This document shows positions 41,901 to 55,600 of a DNA stretch of 64,000 bases, in pieces. A program made the translations under genes and the position numbers. Every line of letters begins with the position of its first letter. Position 1 is the stretch's first letter. Below the pieces are notes generated by a model. That model worked only from the letters and a program-made list of their open reading frames with translations, did no database searches and had not been told where the DNA came from. This DNA is from Pardosa pseudoannulata (lineage: Eukaryota; Arthropoda; Arachnida; Araneae; Lycosidae): positions 85,511,624 through 85,575,623 of the forward strand of contig CM063504.1 in NCBI GenBank assembly GCA_032207245.1, written 5' to 3'.

Positions 41901-44900
41901 AGCAATCAAACTAATAATGCAGCTTAAGCCAGTTTTGTTATTGCCTGGAATTGCTCGTGCAAAACGCTCATATGGAGAGGGAGAACTTATTAAAAAGAAC
42001 TTGGAAGATATAAAGTTTTAGATCCAAATAACGCAGCATCGCACAAAGTTGTATTGCAAATTTCCATCTCGAGACACACAACTGAACGACAATGAAGAAC
42101 TTCTAAATGAAATTTATTTATTTTGCATTGTTAGGTGGATATCTAGCTAAAATGTATTATATCAATTTGTAGATTTGTTTGATCCAATAACCACCTTTCT
42201 AAAAGAAAAGGAAATAACCTATTCAGAATTAGACAATGATGAGTGGATACAAGACTTTATGTTTTTGATTGATGTTATGGAACATTTGAAAATACTGAAT
42301 TTACAATTACAGGGAAAATATAAAATAATATCTGACCTATCACTGTGTATATTTAGTTTTCAAACTAACAGGACATTAAAAATAAAACATTTTGTCATTT
42401 TCCTCAAATTAAAAAAATTTGTTCCAATATTAAACAAGAAAAGTTCAATAAGTATATAAAAAAAGCTAGAGGGAATACTGACGGAATTACAAAATAGATT
42501 TCAAGACTTGAAATCGTCTTTTAAATTGCCTCTTGGATTATTTTTTCTGAATCCATTTGAAACTAATGTAATTCAAGGAGTATTTCAATTTCCAATTTAA
42601 TTATGACCCCAAAAATATCTGGAGAATTAGAATTAATAGAGATGCAAGACTATAATTAAAATATAAGTTGACGCCAATTACTGAATTTTGGAAATTAGTA
42701 CCAAATTCAAAGTATCTAGAATTAAAAAAGGCTGGTTGTCGAATTATTTTAATTTTCTGAACAATATACTTATGTGAATAATTTTATGCCATTAAAATTC
42801 ATGAAATCCAAACACTGATCAGTATTAACTAACCAGCATCTCAAAGAATTACTAAGAAGAGCTGTCACCAACTATTCACCAAATTTTAAAGAATTACCAA
42901 GAGAAGCAAAATAAATGTGTTTAATTTTTAATATTTAAATTCAATAAACATATTTTCTACTTTTATTTATATGTGTTCAATAAATATGATTTCTGTAAAA
43001 AAAAAATTTAATACCTTTTTTGCATACCTTTTACATACGTACTTAATTGTGGCTCACAAAAAATTTCAAATTTTAAAAAATGGCTTGTATTATCAAAAAG
43101 TATATTACCTTTTTATGTATAATTTTTCCTAATCAAATGACAAAACAGTTATTTTAAGATAAATTACTGTTATTTATAAGCTAACAACTTTTTCATTAGC
43201 ATGCATCTTAAAAACAACAAATATGTAAACAACAATTTCTTAAAAAAGCAACATTTTGACTATGTAACTCAGATGATATACAAAGCATAATATTAAAAGC
43301 AATGTAATATTCTTTTCTGGTATTTGGACAATAGCATAATGTACAATAACGGATATTTAAAAGTATTATGCAATAAACTGTTATAATTTGTTAAAGCTCA
43401 AGCCAAGTATACAAACATATATACCAAAATATGAAGAAAATTACCTGCTTAGTAAGTCCTAACATACTGCAGACCATATCCCTTGAATATGGTTGCTCTA
43501 AAACATACTTCAAAAGTGATGTTTGGGGTTCTAAAAGTTCCTAAAAAGCACACAAGTCAAAAGTTACACAAAACAAAGTTATACAAAGTTAACATATTTA
43601 CACAAAAATGAAACCAATAATAATCCCTCCCTAATAAAAAAAATAGGTTATTTGCTTTTAAATGTCATGTCCTCAATAGCACAAAATACAATTATGGTTA
43701 AATATTTTGTATTTAATTGTTATCAAGGCTATTACATATTTGTATAATTATATAAAGTATTAAAAAAAAGGACATTTTTGATAAGTCTTTCCAGTTCTGT
43801 AACCTTGAGTCCGTAGTGGAACTAAACTTTTATTATGATCTAAGAAAATGGCATGTTACTCTGGCAAAAGCCAAGAAAAGTTTACATAAAAAAACTAGTA
43901 GGGCCCCACAGCGAGATGATGCAGAAAATATTCCAAATTAACTGGCAGCTTAGTCAACAAATTTAATAGTCAGAAAGGAACTGAGATCAGTTGAAAAAGT
44001 GAATCATTTGCTGGGTTTGGTTTTGGAGTGCTACGGTCTATTTTTTGCAACACGACGGCTAATGAGACCGGGACCTACTGCTTAAAGCCGATTCCAAATG
44101 GCTATGAACATATATGCCATGGTGGGATTCGAACTCACGAACACCGGTTCTGAAGGCCAGCACCCTAATCTTTTGGCCATCGTTTGGCATCATTTGCCAG
44201 GAAAAACCGGAAAATGTGGCAACTGGACAGAAAATTTGCATTCATTTCAGAGTTAGGTTTGGAAAGGGATTGCAAGAATTAAAGTCACAGACACTCCTTT
44301 AGATAAGATATTTTGTGGCTGGGAAAATAGATATGAAAGAATTGAGAAGGGGAAAATGAGAATTTTAGAGAGATATTTTAAGAGTAATAATTTTGATATA
44401 TTACATATGATCTATTTATCTTAATAAAGTAATTAAATGAAAATGACATCTTTCAACTACACATATAAGTGAAATAATTTCTAAAAATTAACACAAAATA
44501 AAATTTAAACTACTGAGCTGTATTCTATTTCTAATATTAGATACGATGAAAGCAAACACTATTCAAATTTAAAAAACAAAATAGACTCTCTATATAAATA
44601 TATATGAAGGTTTTAAAGAAAATCTTAGTAACCTGAAAGTATAAAATAGTGAGCACACACAAATTAAGAAAAAACAACATCATTAATTTGGAAAGCATTC
44701 AGAAAAAAAATGATAAAAATTTGAAAGGAGGATTATAATGAGACATTTAAAAAAGACTAAAATATTACAAGCAATTAAAAACTTAGTTGTCTTTTTTATA
44801 TAATAATCACATCATTTTATAAATATCAAATTACAAAATAAAAAAACAGTCTCAAAGACGTGAAAATGTTGATTTTTTTAATACATAAATTATATGAAAT

Positions 44901-46568
44901 TTAAAGTTAAATTTTTAAAGTTCACAAAACAATTTAATGGGAAGAGCATTTACTTTGTTGTAGGGTAAAAGACCACGAAGAGGTGACTTAGCAGTGAAAG
45001 GGTCTAATTTCCAAACATTACCCAATGTTGCAGAATGACCAACAATTGGAAGCAATTTAGACCTGCCATACGCTGTCTCATCTCCAGAAATTTCCATAAA
45101 AACTGCAAATAAAATTTTATTTATCAAAATACTAACTATAAATTAAAATAAGGAATAATGAAACCACAGAAAGTTAAGCAGAAAATTTATAAGAGCAAAT
45201 AACAATAATAATAAATAAAAATTTATCCCTTTTTAAATAAAAGTACTTTTATAAATATATTTTGATTACTCTATTTTCAAGATAAATCCTTACAAAAGAA
45301 TATAAACTGACTGATAGCTCCTTTGTTATAATCTCCCCCCTTTTGTTTGAACAATGAAAATTGTTAGTATTAAAAAGGAAAAAAATAGCTTTATTTTTTA
45401 ATAGCTCTGCAAAATTGAGCTATGCTTTGAGATTAAAAGATTCATCTTTTATTGAAAGGAAATCTGAAGAACTGCTAAAGAAATATCACACATTATAACA
45501 CTGTGTTACACAGATTTGCAGCGTATATAAATATTCATGTCTTTTTACGATGAGTTTGACTTGTTTACTGTTACTGACCTGCAAACTGCAATTAACACAA
45601 TTTGCTCACATACTCTCAATCAAATGCAAAACTAAATATTAATATAAAAGTTTCATTTAATATTTGATTGGTTACACATGATTATTAATAAAAAAACTTT
45701 GTACTTGTTAAATCAAATACAATGTGGAGATGACAAAAGTAAATACCTCACTAAGAGAATTTCAAATTTTTTATGTAAACAATTTTTGGAAAAAGTATTT
45801 ACAATATCTATAAGAAACACAATGTAATGTTTTGTTTGTATGAATAAAATTTTGCCACTTTTTTATTTTTATGTTTTAAATTTTTTTTAAATTTTTACAT
45901 GCTTGAAATAATGTTTTCTAACACTTAGGAAATATTTCTTAATTCATAGTTGTTATGATATAAATGATTAAAAACAACACTAACTTTCAATGTTTACAAG
46001 GAAAAGTAATGAAATTATAAGATATTTCCAGAAATATCTACATTTTTATAAAAAAAAAAATTAAATGTGATAATAAATCAAGTTCAATATAGATAAAAAA
46101 AATATTCAATTAAACCAGAACATAAATGCAAATTATAGCAATAAAAATTTTGAGGGGCAAAAATTACCTGATACAGATACCATTTGAGCAGTTGGTCTAA
46201 AACTATCAACAAAAGAGGAAATCAATTTAGAAAATTTCTGAAAAAGAAAAAAAATCTTTATTAATAAATTGTCAGGAAATAAATATTAAATTTCGCAATT
46301 ACAGTTAATATTTAAAATATTTATTAAAATTAATAGTTGTTATAAGCTTACCCAATGAGGATAAGAACCTTTAGTAGGTATTTTTTTCTGCACTTCATCC
46401 AAGATTAAGTAACTAGGAAGGAGGGATGTATTTCGATCAAATATAGTTTCCAAAACCTAAAATGAAATATACAAAAACTTTTTTAAATTTTCATCCATCT
46501 TTCACAGGCAATAAAGTGGGCTGTCTCATTTTATACGTATTATATTATGACAATATTTATATATATAC

Positions 46569-46608
<40 letters not shown>

Positions 46609-49600
46609 CATGCATATTTCAACTGCCTAAAATTTAGACATGTAATTTAAAAAGAACACGGCACTTATTTGGTTTCTCAGGACTCGATTCAGCAATTTAA
46701 TTCAGTCTTGGGCCATCATTAATCGCACATAAGTAGTCATAATCAGAAGTCCACAATAAAAAGCCTTATCCCATAAACATTTTTTTAAGCTTTGTAGAAC
46801 CCCTTGATCCATGGGCTGGTTTAAACTGGTTACATTTGGAAGTAAAAACATGGCATAAATTCCATCACAATTTGATTCATTCTCATTTGGATGGAAACTA
46901 GCATTATCAAACATCAAGATGCCCATGCAAGGCAGATTTCTTTCTTTCAAACATTTGTCACTTGCTGGAACAAAATGGAAGTAACACCAGTTTTTTTCTT
47001 GCAAAATCTTGTAATATCTTCAGAATCAACAGTCTACACATCTCTAGTCTAGTCACCGAATACTTATATTTTCCACTTGTCAAATCAGCCTATACTATCA
47101 GTGAAATTCTTACCACCTCTTCAAATTCTTTTTGAAACAGCAAAGCTTTTTCTTGAAGAATTGGACCTGAAAGAGGGCATCATTTTTGCCTTTGTTGGGT
47201 AAACCACATAAAAAGTGCTTCACCAGTTCTTACATACTCAAATTTTTTCAAAGATTCTCTGCCCTTGACACTTCTAATTTGCTTTTGTTTCTATTGCAGG
47301 TTTTTTTTAAGAGTTTCCCCCCTTATCTAGTCATTTTAATGTTTCTAATTTCACTTTTAATGGAATGGATTTCTTGTTCCTTTTTGTAGAATCCCTCATG
47401 GAAAAAAACAATTTATAAATAGAATTTAAAAAATCTTTCAAATGTGACTTAAATTCCACATGCTAGTACCAAATGAATCAAGCTGCAATATGCACAACTA
47501 AACTATTTTTAGAATATGGGTAGATAGGTCTTGAGTAGAAGATAAAACAAAGTAGGTGAAATTTGTTTGAACAACTCTTTCTTTTAAAGTTGAAGAAACA
47601 TGATTCCCTCCCCCCCCATACCACAAAACCTAGGAAGAATACAAAACCAGTTTTCTTTTGAAGATTTCTGCAGTGAACATGGGACTTGTCAAACTAAATA
47701 AAAACAAATGTCGTAACTTTTTCATGTTTTGGTCATTTAGAGATAAACTTATTTTTTGGTAAGTGATTAATAGGAAACTTGAACAACCAAGACTCAAATT
47801 AGAGACTACTGTATACATATTATATATTATATTTAAGAATTTCTCTATCAACTTTAACATATTAGAGTAGCAGTGGGGAAACACCACATTGAAAATTTCT
47901 CACTAAGCTGCTGACTCAGGCCCTGAATACCAATGGATAAAATTAATAATGAAAACTTTACAAAAGTTCTATAATACAATAGTTACATAATACAATATAC
48001 ATTTGACATTAAATTTTTTAAAAAAATAAACCTTTTGAATAGCACGAAGTTGGTTCATAACAGCAACATTATTTGCAGACTTCATACCATGGGCTTTATC
48101 CAATATAGTTTTTAACAAATCTCTTACTCCCTGAAATGTTACAATAATTATAAGAGAAAAATATCACATATAATTTCTTTATAAGTACAAAAGCACCATT
48201 TTAATAAATAAAGCATTTTTATATAGTTTTATTTTTTAATTATTTGGAACTTCTAGAAAATATACAACAGAAATAAGAATCAAGGCATGACTTACGCATA
48301 GGCATCACTGTATTGGTTTGTGAATACAGAATTGCCTTCTTAACTTTTTGATACATACAACTAGAATTATCTACAATCATTCCCTGTTCTAGGGTCATTG
48401 CAGATAGTAATGCTAAAAATGTTTTACTGAACTCTGTTTGCAGACTTTTCTATTGCAGCTAGACAAAGTAAAAAAGTCAGAATTTGGCAAAGGTTTCAAA
48501 ACCTTAAAACTTCGTCAACTTCTATTCTCAATTTTTTTTTTAATATGGATTGTTTCAAGTTGATAAACTACTTAAACTTTGAGATCTGGTCTAATAAGTG
48601 GCATTTTCAAGTTGATATTTGATGTTTGTGGAGCTACCTGATGGATCTTTTAACCTTGTCCAATAAAGAATTTTCTTTAAATCCCTATAGTACTTATCAA
48701 AGACCCCTCATCCCAAATTTCCCCATAGATTTCTTAAACATCTGTTTTCTATGTTCTGAGAACTTTAACTTCATGAAAGAGCCTTGTTCATTAATACCAA
48801 ATGACAAAATGGACATTAATAATCTATGCAATTAAAATATAGCTATACCCAAACACCCATTTGAGAATCTCTTAGAACAGTTCCTTTATTGACAACATAA
48901 ATTTGTACAAAACACATTGAAAGTTTTATTAAGCTGCAAAGAGTTGATTTTTTTTCTTGCTACACTACTACTACACATACTTAGTACATTAGCGAACATA
49001 ATGCACAACTGTACAGCCTGATTAGAAAGGAAAGAACATATTTAAAAATCTATTAAAGATCACCTCATCATAAGTTTGATTTTAACTTTGAATGAGATTT
49101 AACAAGAAAATGTACAATAACAATACAGAAATATACAGTTTGACTTATAAAGCAGAATAAAGTTACATTACAAATCAAATTTCTATATGAAAAGCAAAAA
49201 ATTCACACAAAAGTTCCAAAAACTTCTATATTTTTAAGAACAAGTTAGAGAGTAATAAACTGATGTGGTTAAAACAATTCCAGCAAATGTGCTGTGAAAT
49301 TTAAGGTCTGCATCAAAACAAGATAAAACTTACATGATTAAAAGTTAAAAAAAATACAAAGTATGAACTTAAGTGCACTGAACATTAATAAAAAGTAATA
49401 CTCGTTTAATTAATAAAAACAGAAACTATTCTGAAAAATTACATACTTTATAATCAACACCTGATATAATTTTATCAATTAACATAAAACTTTGGCACCA
49501 AAAATCTTCATTGGTATATATGAGAGCTTCACTCTTTAACAGAGTTTCACAAACTAATCTGTCCATAAAAGAAATAAAAAAAGAGTAAGCATATGAAGAT

Positions 49601-52600
49601 GTAATATATATTTATATCCAATAAAATAAAAACATTAAAGTACTTTGCACAGCATATTTTAACAATATATAGCTTCAAATTATTTCCTCATTTACAACAC
49701 ATTTAATAATGACCTAAATTAGGGGTTCCCATCCCTTTGTCTTCAAGAGTACATTCTAGAATATCTGTTGGACAGCAGGCACCACTTATTTTTTCTAGGT
49801 GAATTTATAGTGGATAAAGTTAATAAAGCATGGATATAATGAACTAAAAAAATATTTAATACTAAAAATAAAACTTAACATATAAAAATTGTTTTTATTT
49901 TGTGCAAAATAATTAAATAATGCATACAAAATCTACACAATATAAAAATTCTTTGTAAACAATACAAATATCAAAGTTAGTGCAATTTTGGGAGTTGCAC
50001 TTCATTGCCCATTGTTTCATAGTTAGGGAAATATTGCAATATTCCTGCTAGTAATCAATCTTTAAGATGTTCATTTATAAGTCATCATCTGTACTTTGAT
50101 TTTATGATGTTCATTGACCAAATTAATGACTTACACAAGTATGTGGAACCAAAAAATTAATTTATATGCTGCTTTTTTCAAAAATGAAAATTTGTCAACT
50201 AAATTCCAGAAATTCTCATCTGATTCAATGGATTTCAGGACAATGTCATTCTGAAGATCTAAAATTTCCATCTCCAGTTCTTCTCTCTTTACTTGAACAT
50301 TTTTATTGTGATTGTATAGTGGCAGACAGACATTAAATGACTGGCAGATGCTGTGGTGATTGTGGCCATAGGGTTGGGAACCCCTAATTTTAACATTTAC
50401 AGAGTCAGGAATATCCACAGAGTAAACTAAAATTGACACACTCATATTATATATAAATATAGTGTGTGTGTTTAAATGTTTACACTTATTTTTATTTTAA
50501 AATAGCCAGGACTACATTTGGCAAAAGTACACACTTTACAAACACATCAGAATAAATATAGAATCTGAAAAGCAGTTAAAGGCCAAACTCCTCAAAAAAA
50601 AAATCTCATTTGATCCATGAAAAAAAAAGAATGAAACATAAATTATTTTCTTCCTGAATGTGATTATACAGTCAAGTGATGAAACTCAGTGGTCAGAAAA
50701 AGAATAACTATTGTATATGCAGAATCAGTTAAATAAGGTAAGGTTTGGTTTGGTTCGCTATAGGCTACTGTTTTTGCTACATGAAGGCTAATGAGACCAA
50801 GACCTACTGCTTAAAGTCGATTCCAAATGGCTAAAAACATCCATGCCAGCAGTGGATTCGAGCCACAAACTCTGGCACTGAAGAGCAGCGCTCTATCATT
50901 TGGCCAGTTAAGTAAGGACCAAGTGCTGGCCGAGGCTGAGATTCAAAAGCAGTAGTTCTCAACTTTTCTTAAGCTGCTGCCCTTCTACAGAGCAGAAATA
51001 TGTTCAGTGCTCCCTTTGTAAAAAGTCTAATTTAAAGTATAGGTGTGGAGAAGTACTCAATTATACGAGGCAAAATGTTTAAGTAATTTTTTTTCAATAG
51101 AGTTACACACCAAATTTTTGTTTCTGAGGCTCAAACTTTGCTCAAATGAATACTGTTAAATAAATATATTTTTCAGGATGTCGACTAAATTTCATGCGTG
51201 AAAACTAAGAGGATAAACATTACTGATTCTGGTACAATCGTGTAAGTTTGTTTTATTGCTGATAAAAATCATGTAAATTAGATAATAAATGTAACAAATT
51301 TATTTGGTATTTTTCAAATTAAGTTTGAAAGTCAAAACATGCTTCATCATCCACTGCCCATCAGTATCAACCCACCACCCCAGTTGAAAACCAATCCTCT
51401 AGAGGTCTATCAATTTCGGTCACAGGTCTATCAATTCCAGTCAATTCCATAAGACAATTTAAAGAATACATGTAAAACATAAAAATGACTGACTGTTTTC
51501 TTGAGAAAGTAAAGTATGGCTTTAGAAAACAGACTAAATGAAGTATTAAGATAAAGGAAGACAAATTAGTAGAAATTAGTTTTAAATTTATACAATATAA
51601 ATTTCTAAAAATATAAAAAATAAGAAAAAGTAGGGATTTTTAAGATTCATTATTCAGTAATTTTATTTAGACAAACTAAATTATTAGTATCATTTTTAAA
51701 GCATTCTTTACAACACATTTAACTACAGTAATTAAGAAAATGTTATTAAAATAAAATAAGATCAAAGTTGGATAGAAATCAAATAAGCATGTCTTAAGGA
51801 ATTTAATGTTAAGATTATATTTACCTTTGGGGGACAAAATTGTTTGTTACACCAAAGTCTAATAAGGAAAACAAAAGCCTAGCTTTTTGTTGATTGCTGG
51901 TAGTGCTAATCAGTTTAACATAGTGACTTAACGAATGGGGAAGTTCTTCCTAAAATAAAAGATATTTTCTTTTAGAGTATGAATTACAGCACAAATATTA
52001 CAAAGAATTATTAACAGTATAGTTATTATAGGAATCAAAAATATTTTTGAGAATAAATATAAGATATACCATGACAGGGGAGGAAACACAAAATGTGTAA
52101 TTAGTTACAGAAAATCCTCAAAACAAACTTTAAAAATAATTCATTCGTTATCAGGCTAACACAATAAAAGCAAAACTAGCAGTTTCTAAAGATGCATTTT
52201 ACTATGTTGCTTTTCTCTAGCATAATAGTATTATAAAGAATACTAGTTAACATATTTATATATTTGAGATCCATTTTAACTTGAAGACCATTAAACCAAA
52301 TGTATGAAAGTATCAGTAACTTCATGATTTGCACAATGGCAAGAATTTGAACCTTATTTTATCACATCAAATAGCAACCACTTGCTATCTTTTGATTTTT
52401 ATCACTTTAATTTTTTATACAAATATTGGGAAAGATATCCTTATTTATGAAATTACATAACTTAGTTTTAGACATTTAAATTTCCCATGCAATACCCCTC
52501 CACTTGGTATAAAGAGTCTCAAAGGCTTTGCTGGAAAGTTTATGTTTGCCTCTCCACTGCAAGAAATGTCAGGAATCTGTCCTTTTAGTAGTTAATTTAT

Positions 52601-55600
52601 AATTTTTTGTAGCTCCTACTCAGATTTCCCTTCATTTTGCATATTAATCTCAAAAGCACATTGAATCCAAGTTCTTCATATATTTGAAGATTAGTAAAAC
52701 CTTATTTTTTTCTTAATTCATATTTATTTTCTCATTTCAAAAGTGTATGTGAACGTTCTCTATATTTTTCATAAATACCTTTTTATATGATTTTTCAACC
52801 TGGCTTCCCACAATCAATATGAAGTAAAAAAATATGAGGTAACTTCAGAAATGAAAAAAAAAATGGTGACAATGATGAAGATTAAAAATATATATTCTTT
52901 TTTGCAACAAACTGTATGTTTCCCACTTTAAATATCCCTACAAAGACTATTAAGATTATTTATACTAAGATTAAAATTAATGTGTATTAAACAACAATAA
53001 TTATTATGTCTTTACTTGGGCCTGTAAGACCCATTATCCCTAAACTTGTTCTAAATATTGCTTCTGATGTATGGTTATACAATGTTTGTAATTTCTTGCT
53101 TATAATACAAACTTGTCTATTTATCATTTAGAATATAATAAAATAAGTTAAGCTACAACAACATACCATATTTTTAATTATTTTTTTCTGTGTGTGTGTG
53201 TGATCAAGGCCATAGCCACATTTTTATTTTTACCTGCATTTCAGTTCATCCTCTTCAATTTTGTCTTGTTTTCATAAGCAAATAATTTGAATATCTGTAT
53301 TGTGAAATGCATTATGAATTATGTAATAAAAATTATATTTATAATGCAGGAAAAAGTCACAATATAAAACTTGAAAATTATCTAACTTTTTCCTAGTTAC
53401 ACTGCTGTTGACAATGATTAGTATATCTAAACTTTTGACAACATCACCTTCGATCTTAAGAATTACCACAATTTTCTTGATGATAAATAATGGATCCCAC
53501 TAATGGAAAAACACCTATTATTCTTTGTAGTCACTAACACCATAATACCCATGTTTAAAACATGTTTTCAATGCTATATTCATTATATTCATATATTAAT
53601 TAATGCATTTAAAAGTTCTGAACAACTTCTATTTAAATAAAAATTAAATGCAAAAACTACACTAAAGCATACAGAAAAAAAACATAATTTCACACATACC
53701 TCTGAAAGCGAAGAAAACATGGTTTTTAAGCTTTCTTGATATACTTTCAATATCTTTGCCTGGTCTTCTGCAGTATGAACAATAAATCCATGAAAGGCAA
53801 CTTCTAATTCTCCTTCAGACTAAAAAAAAATTATAAAATAAATCTTGATGCTATTGTAATTTTTAAAGAAATTTAAAAATTTAGCTTTTATCTTTCCTCA
53901 ATATACAGTTTCAAAACATAAGCATGTGAAAAAGTAAGCAAAACTATAACAATGCTATTAGACATATGAACAACAAACCATATTTTATAATATTGTTTGT
54001 ATGTACACAAAATTTTAATTTTCTTTGGTTTTAATTTTATTACCTTATGTTTTTTTACTTGCTTAATAATAAAATTATTCTGAAATGAAATGTATTCATC
54101 AATGCTAAATTATTCGAAATCCTTATTTCTTAACAAATATGCATATATAAGTTACAGAATATTGAACTAAATAAGTTTTTTTTTTTTTTTTTTTTTAGTT
54201 TTCCTTACATAAGTAAAGAGTTCTGTTTGAGGCTATGAAATTATATCTAGTGACATCAGAACAATAAAATACTTATTTTAAAGAAGAAATAATGCTCTAA
54301 TCAGTGAAAATTTTTCCATGTGGAAGTGGAAGGAGAGAATAGTTCTCCCATTTCACTCTTAAAATTAGTATAGCTATTTATATAACAGTTCTTGTAAGTG
54401 GGAATTAGAATTTATTAGAACCTTAACTCGCTACACTACTGCATAAGCGAAAATTATGACTAGATACTATCATGAAATTACTTTTTCCCTATACTAACTG
54501 AACAATTCTTTTTATGCAAGTGTCATACGGTATTACTTTTTATTTAAAAAAAAAACATTACAATGGTGTACTGATGTTCAGTCATAAAAACGTTGTTCAG
54601 CACAGTAATTATATTAATGGTAAGGTATGATTTATTGTAGAATAAGTTATAAGCAAAGAATTTAAAGATAAAAATACACTTTAATATTATATAGGATCAC
54701 TCACATTTTTTATAGAATACCTTTAAACTTTTATGAAAGTATTTATATTCTTATTCATTTAATTTCTAAACTTGTGAATTTTTTCCTTTTTTCCCTGAGA
54801 GCAATATGGTCAACTTTTACTACCAACATGGACTAAGACATACTGCTTAAAGGAAAATTCAGAACAGCTTCAAACATTCATTCCATAATTGCAATTTTTA
54901 CTCACAAAGTTTCTTGTATATAATAATGTCCTTATTAAGGAAGGGAGCATGGACAAGAATATTTTAAAGTAATATCAAATTTCAAATTATCCATAACCTA
55001 TGAATCTTAATACCTAAGTGGATACTGAAGAAGCTATTTTATTTTTTACCAACACATGAAAATGTAGGGATTGAAATACCCTGAATGCCATGGCTGACTT
55101 ACTGTGTCAGCAAAAACTTTTTGTAATATTTCTTATTACCAAAACAAGATTCACAAGGAATATTTGAACTAAGTTCAAAAGCCTTAATATTAATGTTTTA
55201 TTTTATAAAGATAGCAAACAAAATTTTCATTTTTAAACAAGTCAATTATTAAACTAATAATTAAATACAATATCACACATGTAAGCTACCATAAAATAGT
55301 TATTCTATTGGCTATTGAAGAGGTTCATCCCCCAGTCATTGCAATTTTAGAAAGACGAAGTACAATCTAATAATAGTTTATTAAAATCACAGATTCAATT
55401 CAATTAAGTAAAGGAATAGTGCTTACTAACTTTTATCCGACTACATAAATACTAAAATAAAATTCAGAGTATCACATCAAACAAGACATGAAACGCATAG
55501 ATATAGCGGCTCAGAATTTTATTTTATTAAGCGCAATTTACAGCACGAAATTTTAACAGGCTAATATTAAAAATTGTGTGAAGCGAATTTAAATTAACGT

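Noticed and set aside
44059..44302. Overlapping ORFs on both strands near 44.1 kb
   Set aside because: They are translations of a SINE copy, not genes.
48290..48840. A coding block in MED23 intron 4
   Set aside because: ORFs on both strands are short, composition is ordinary, and nothing resembles MED23 or a transposase.
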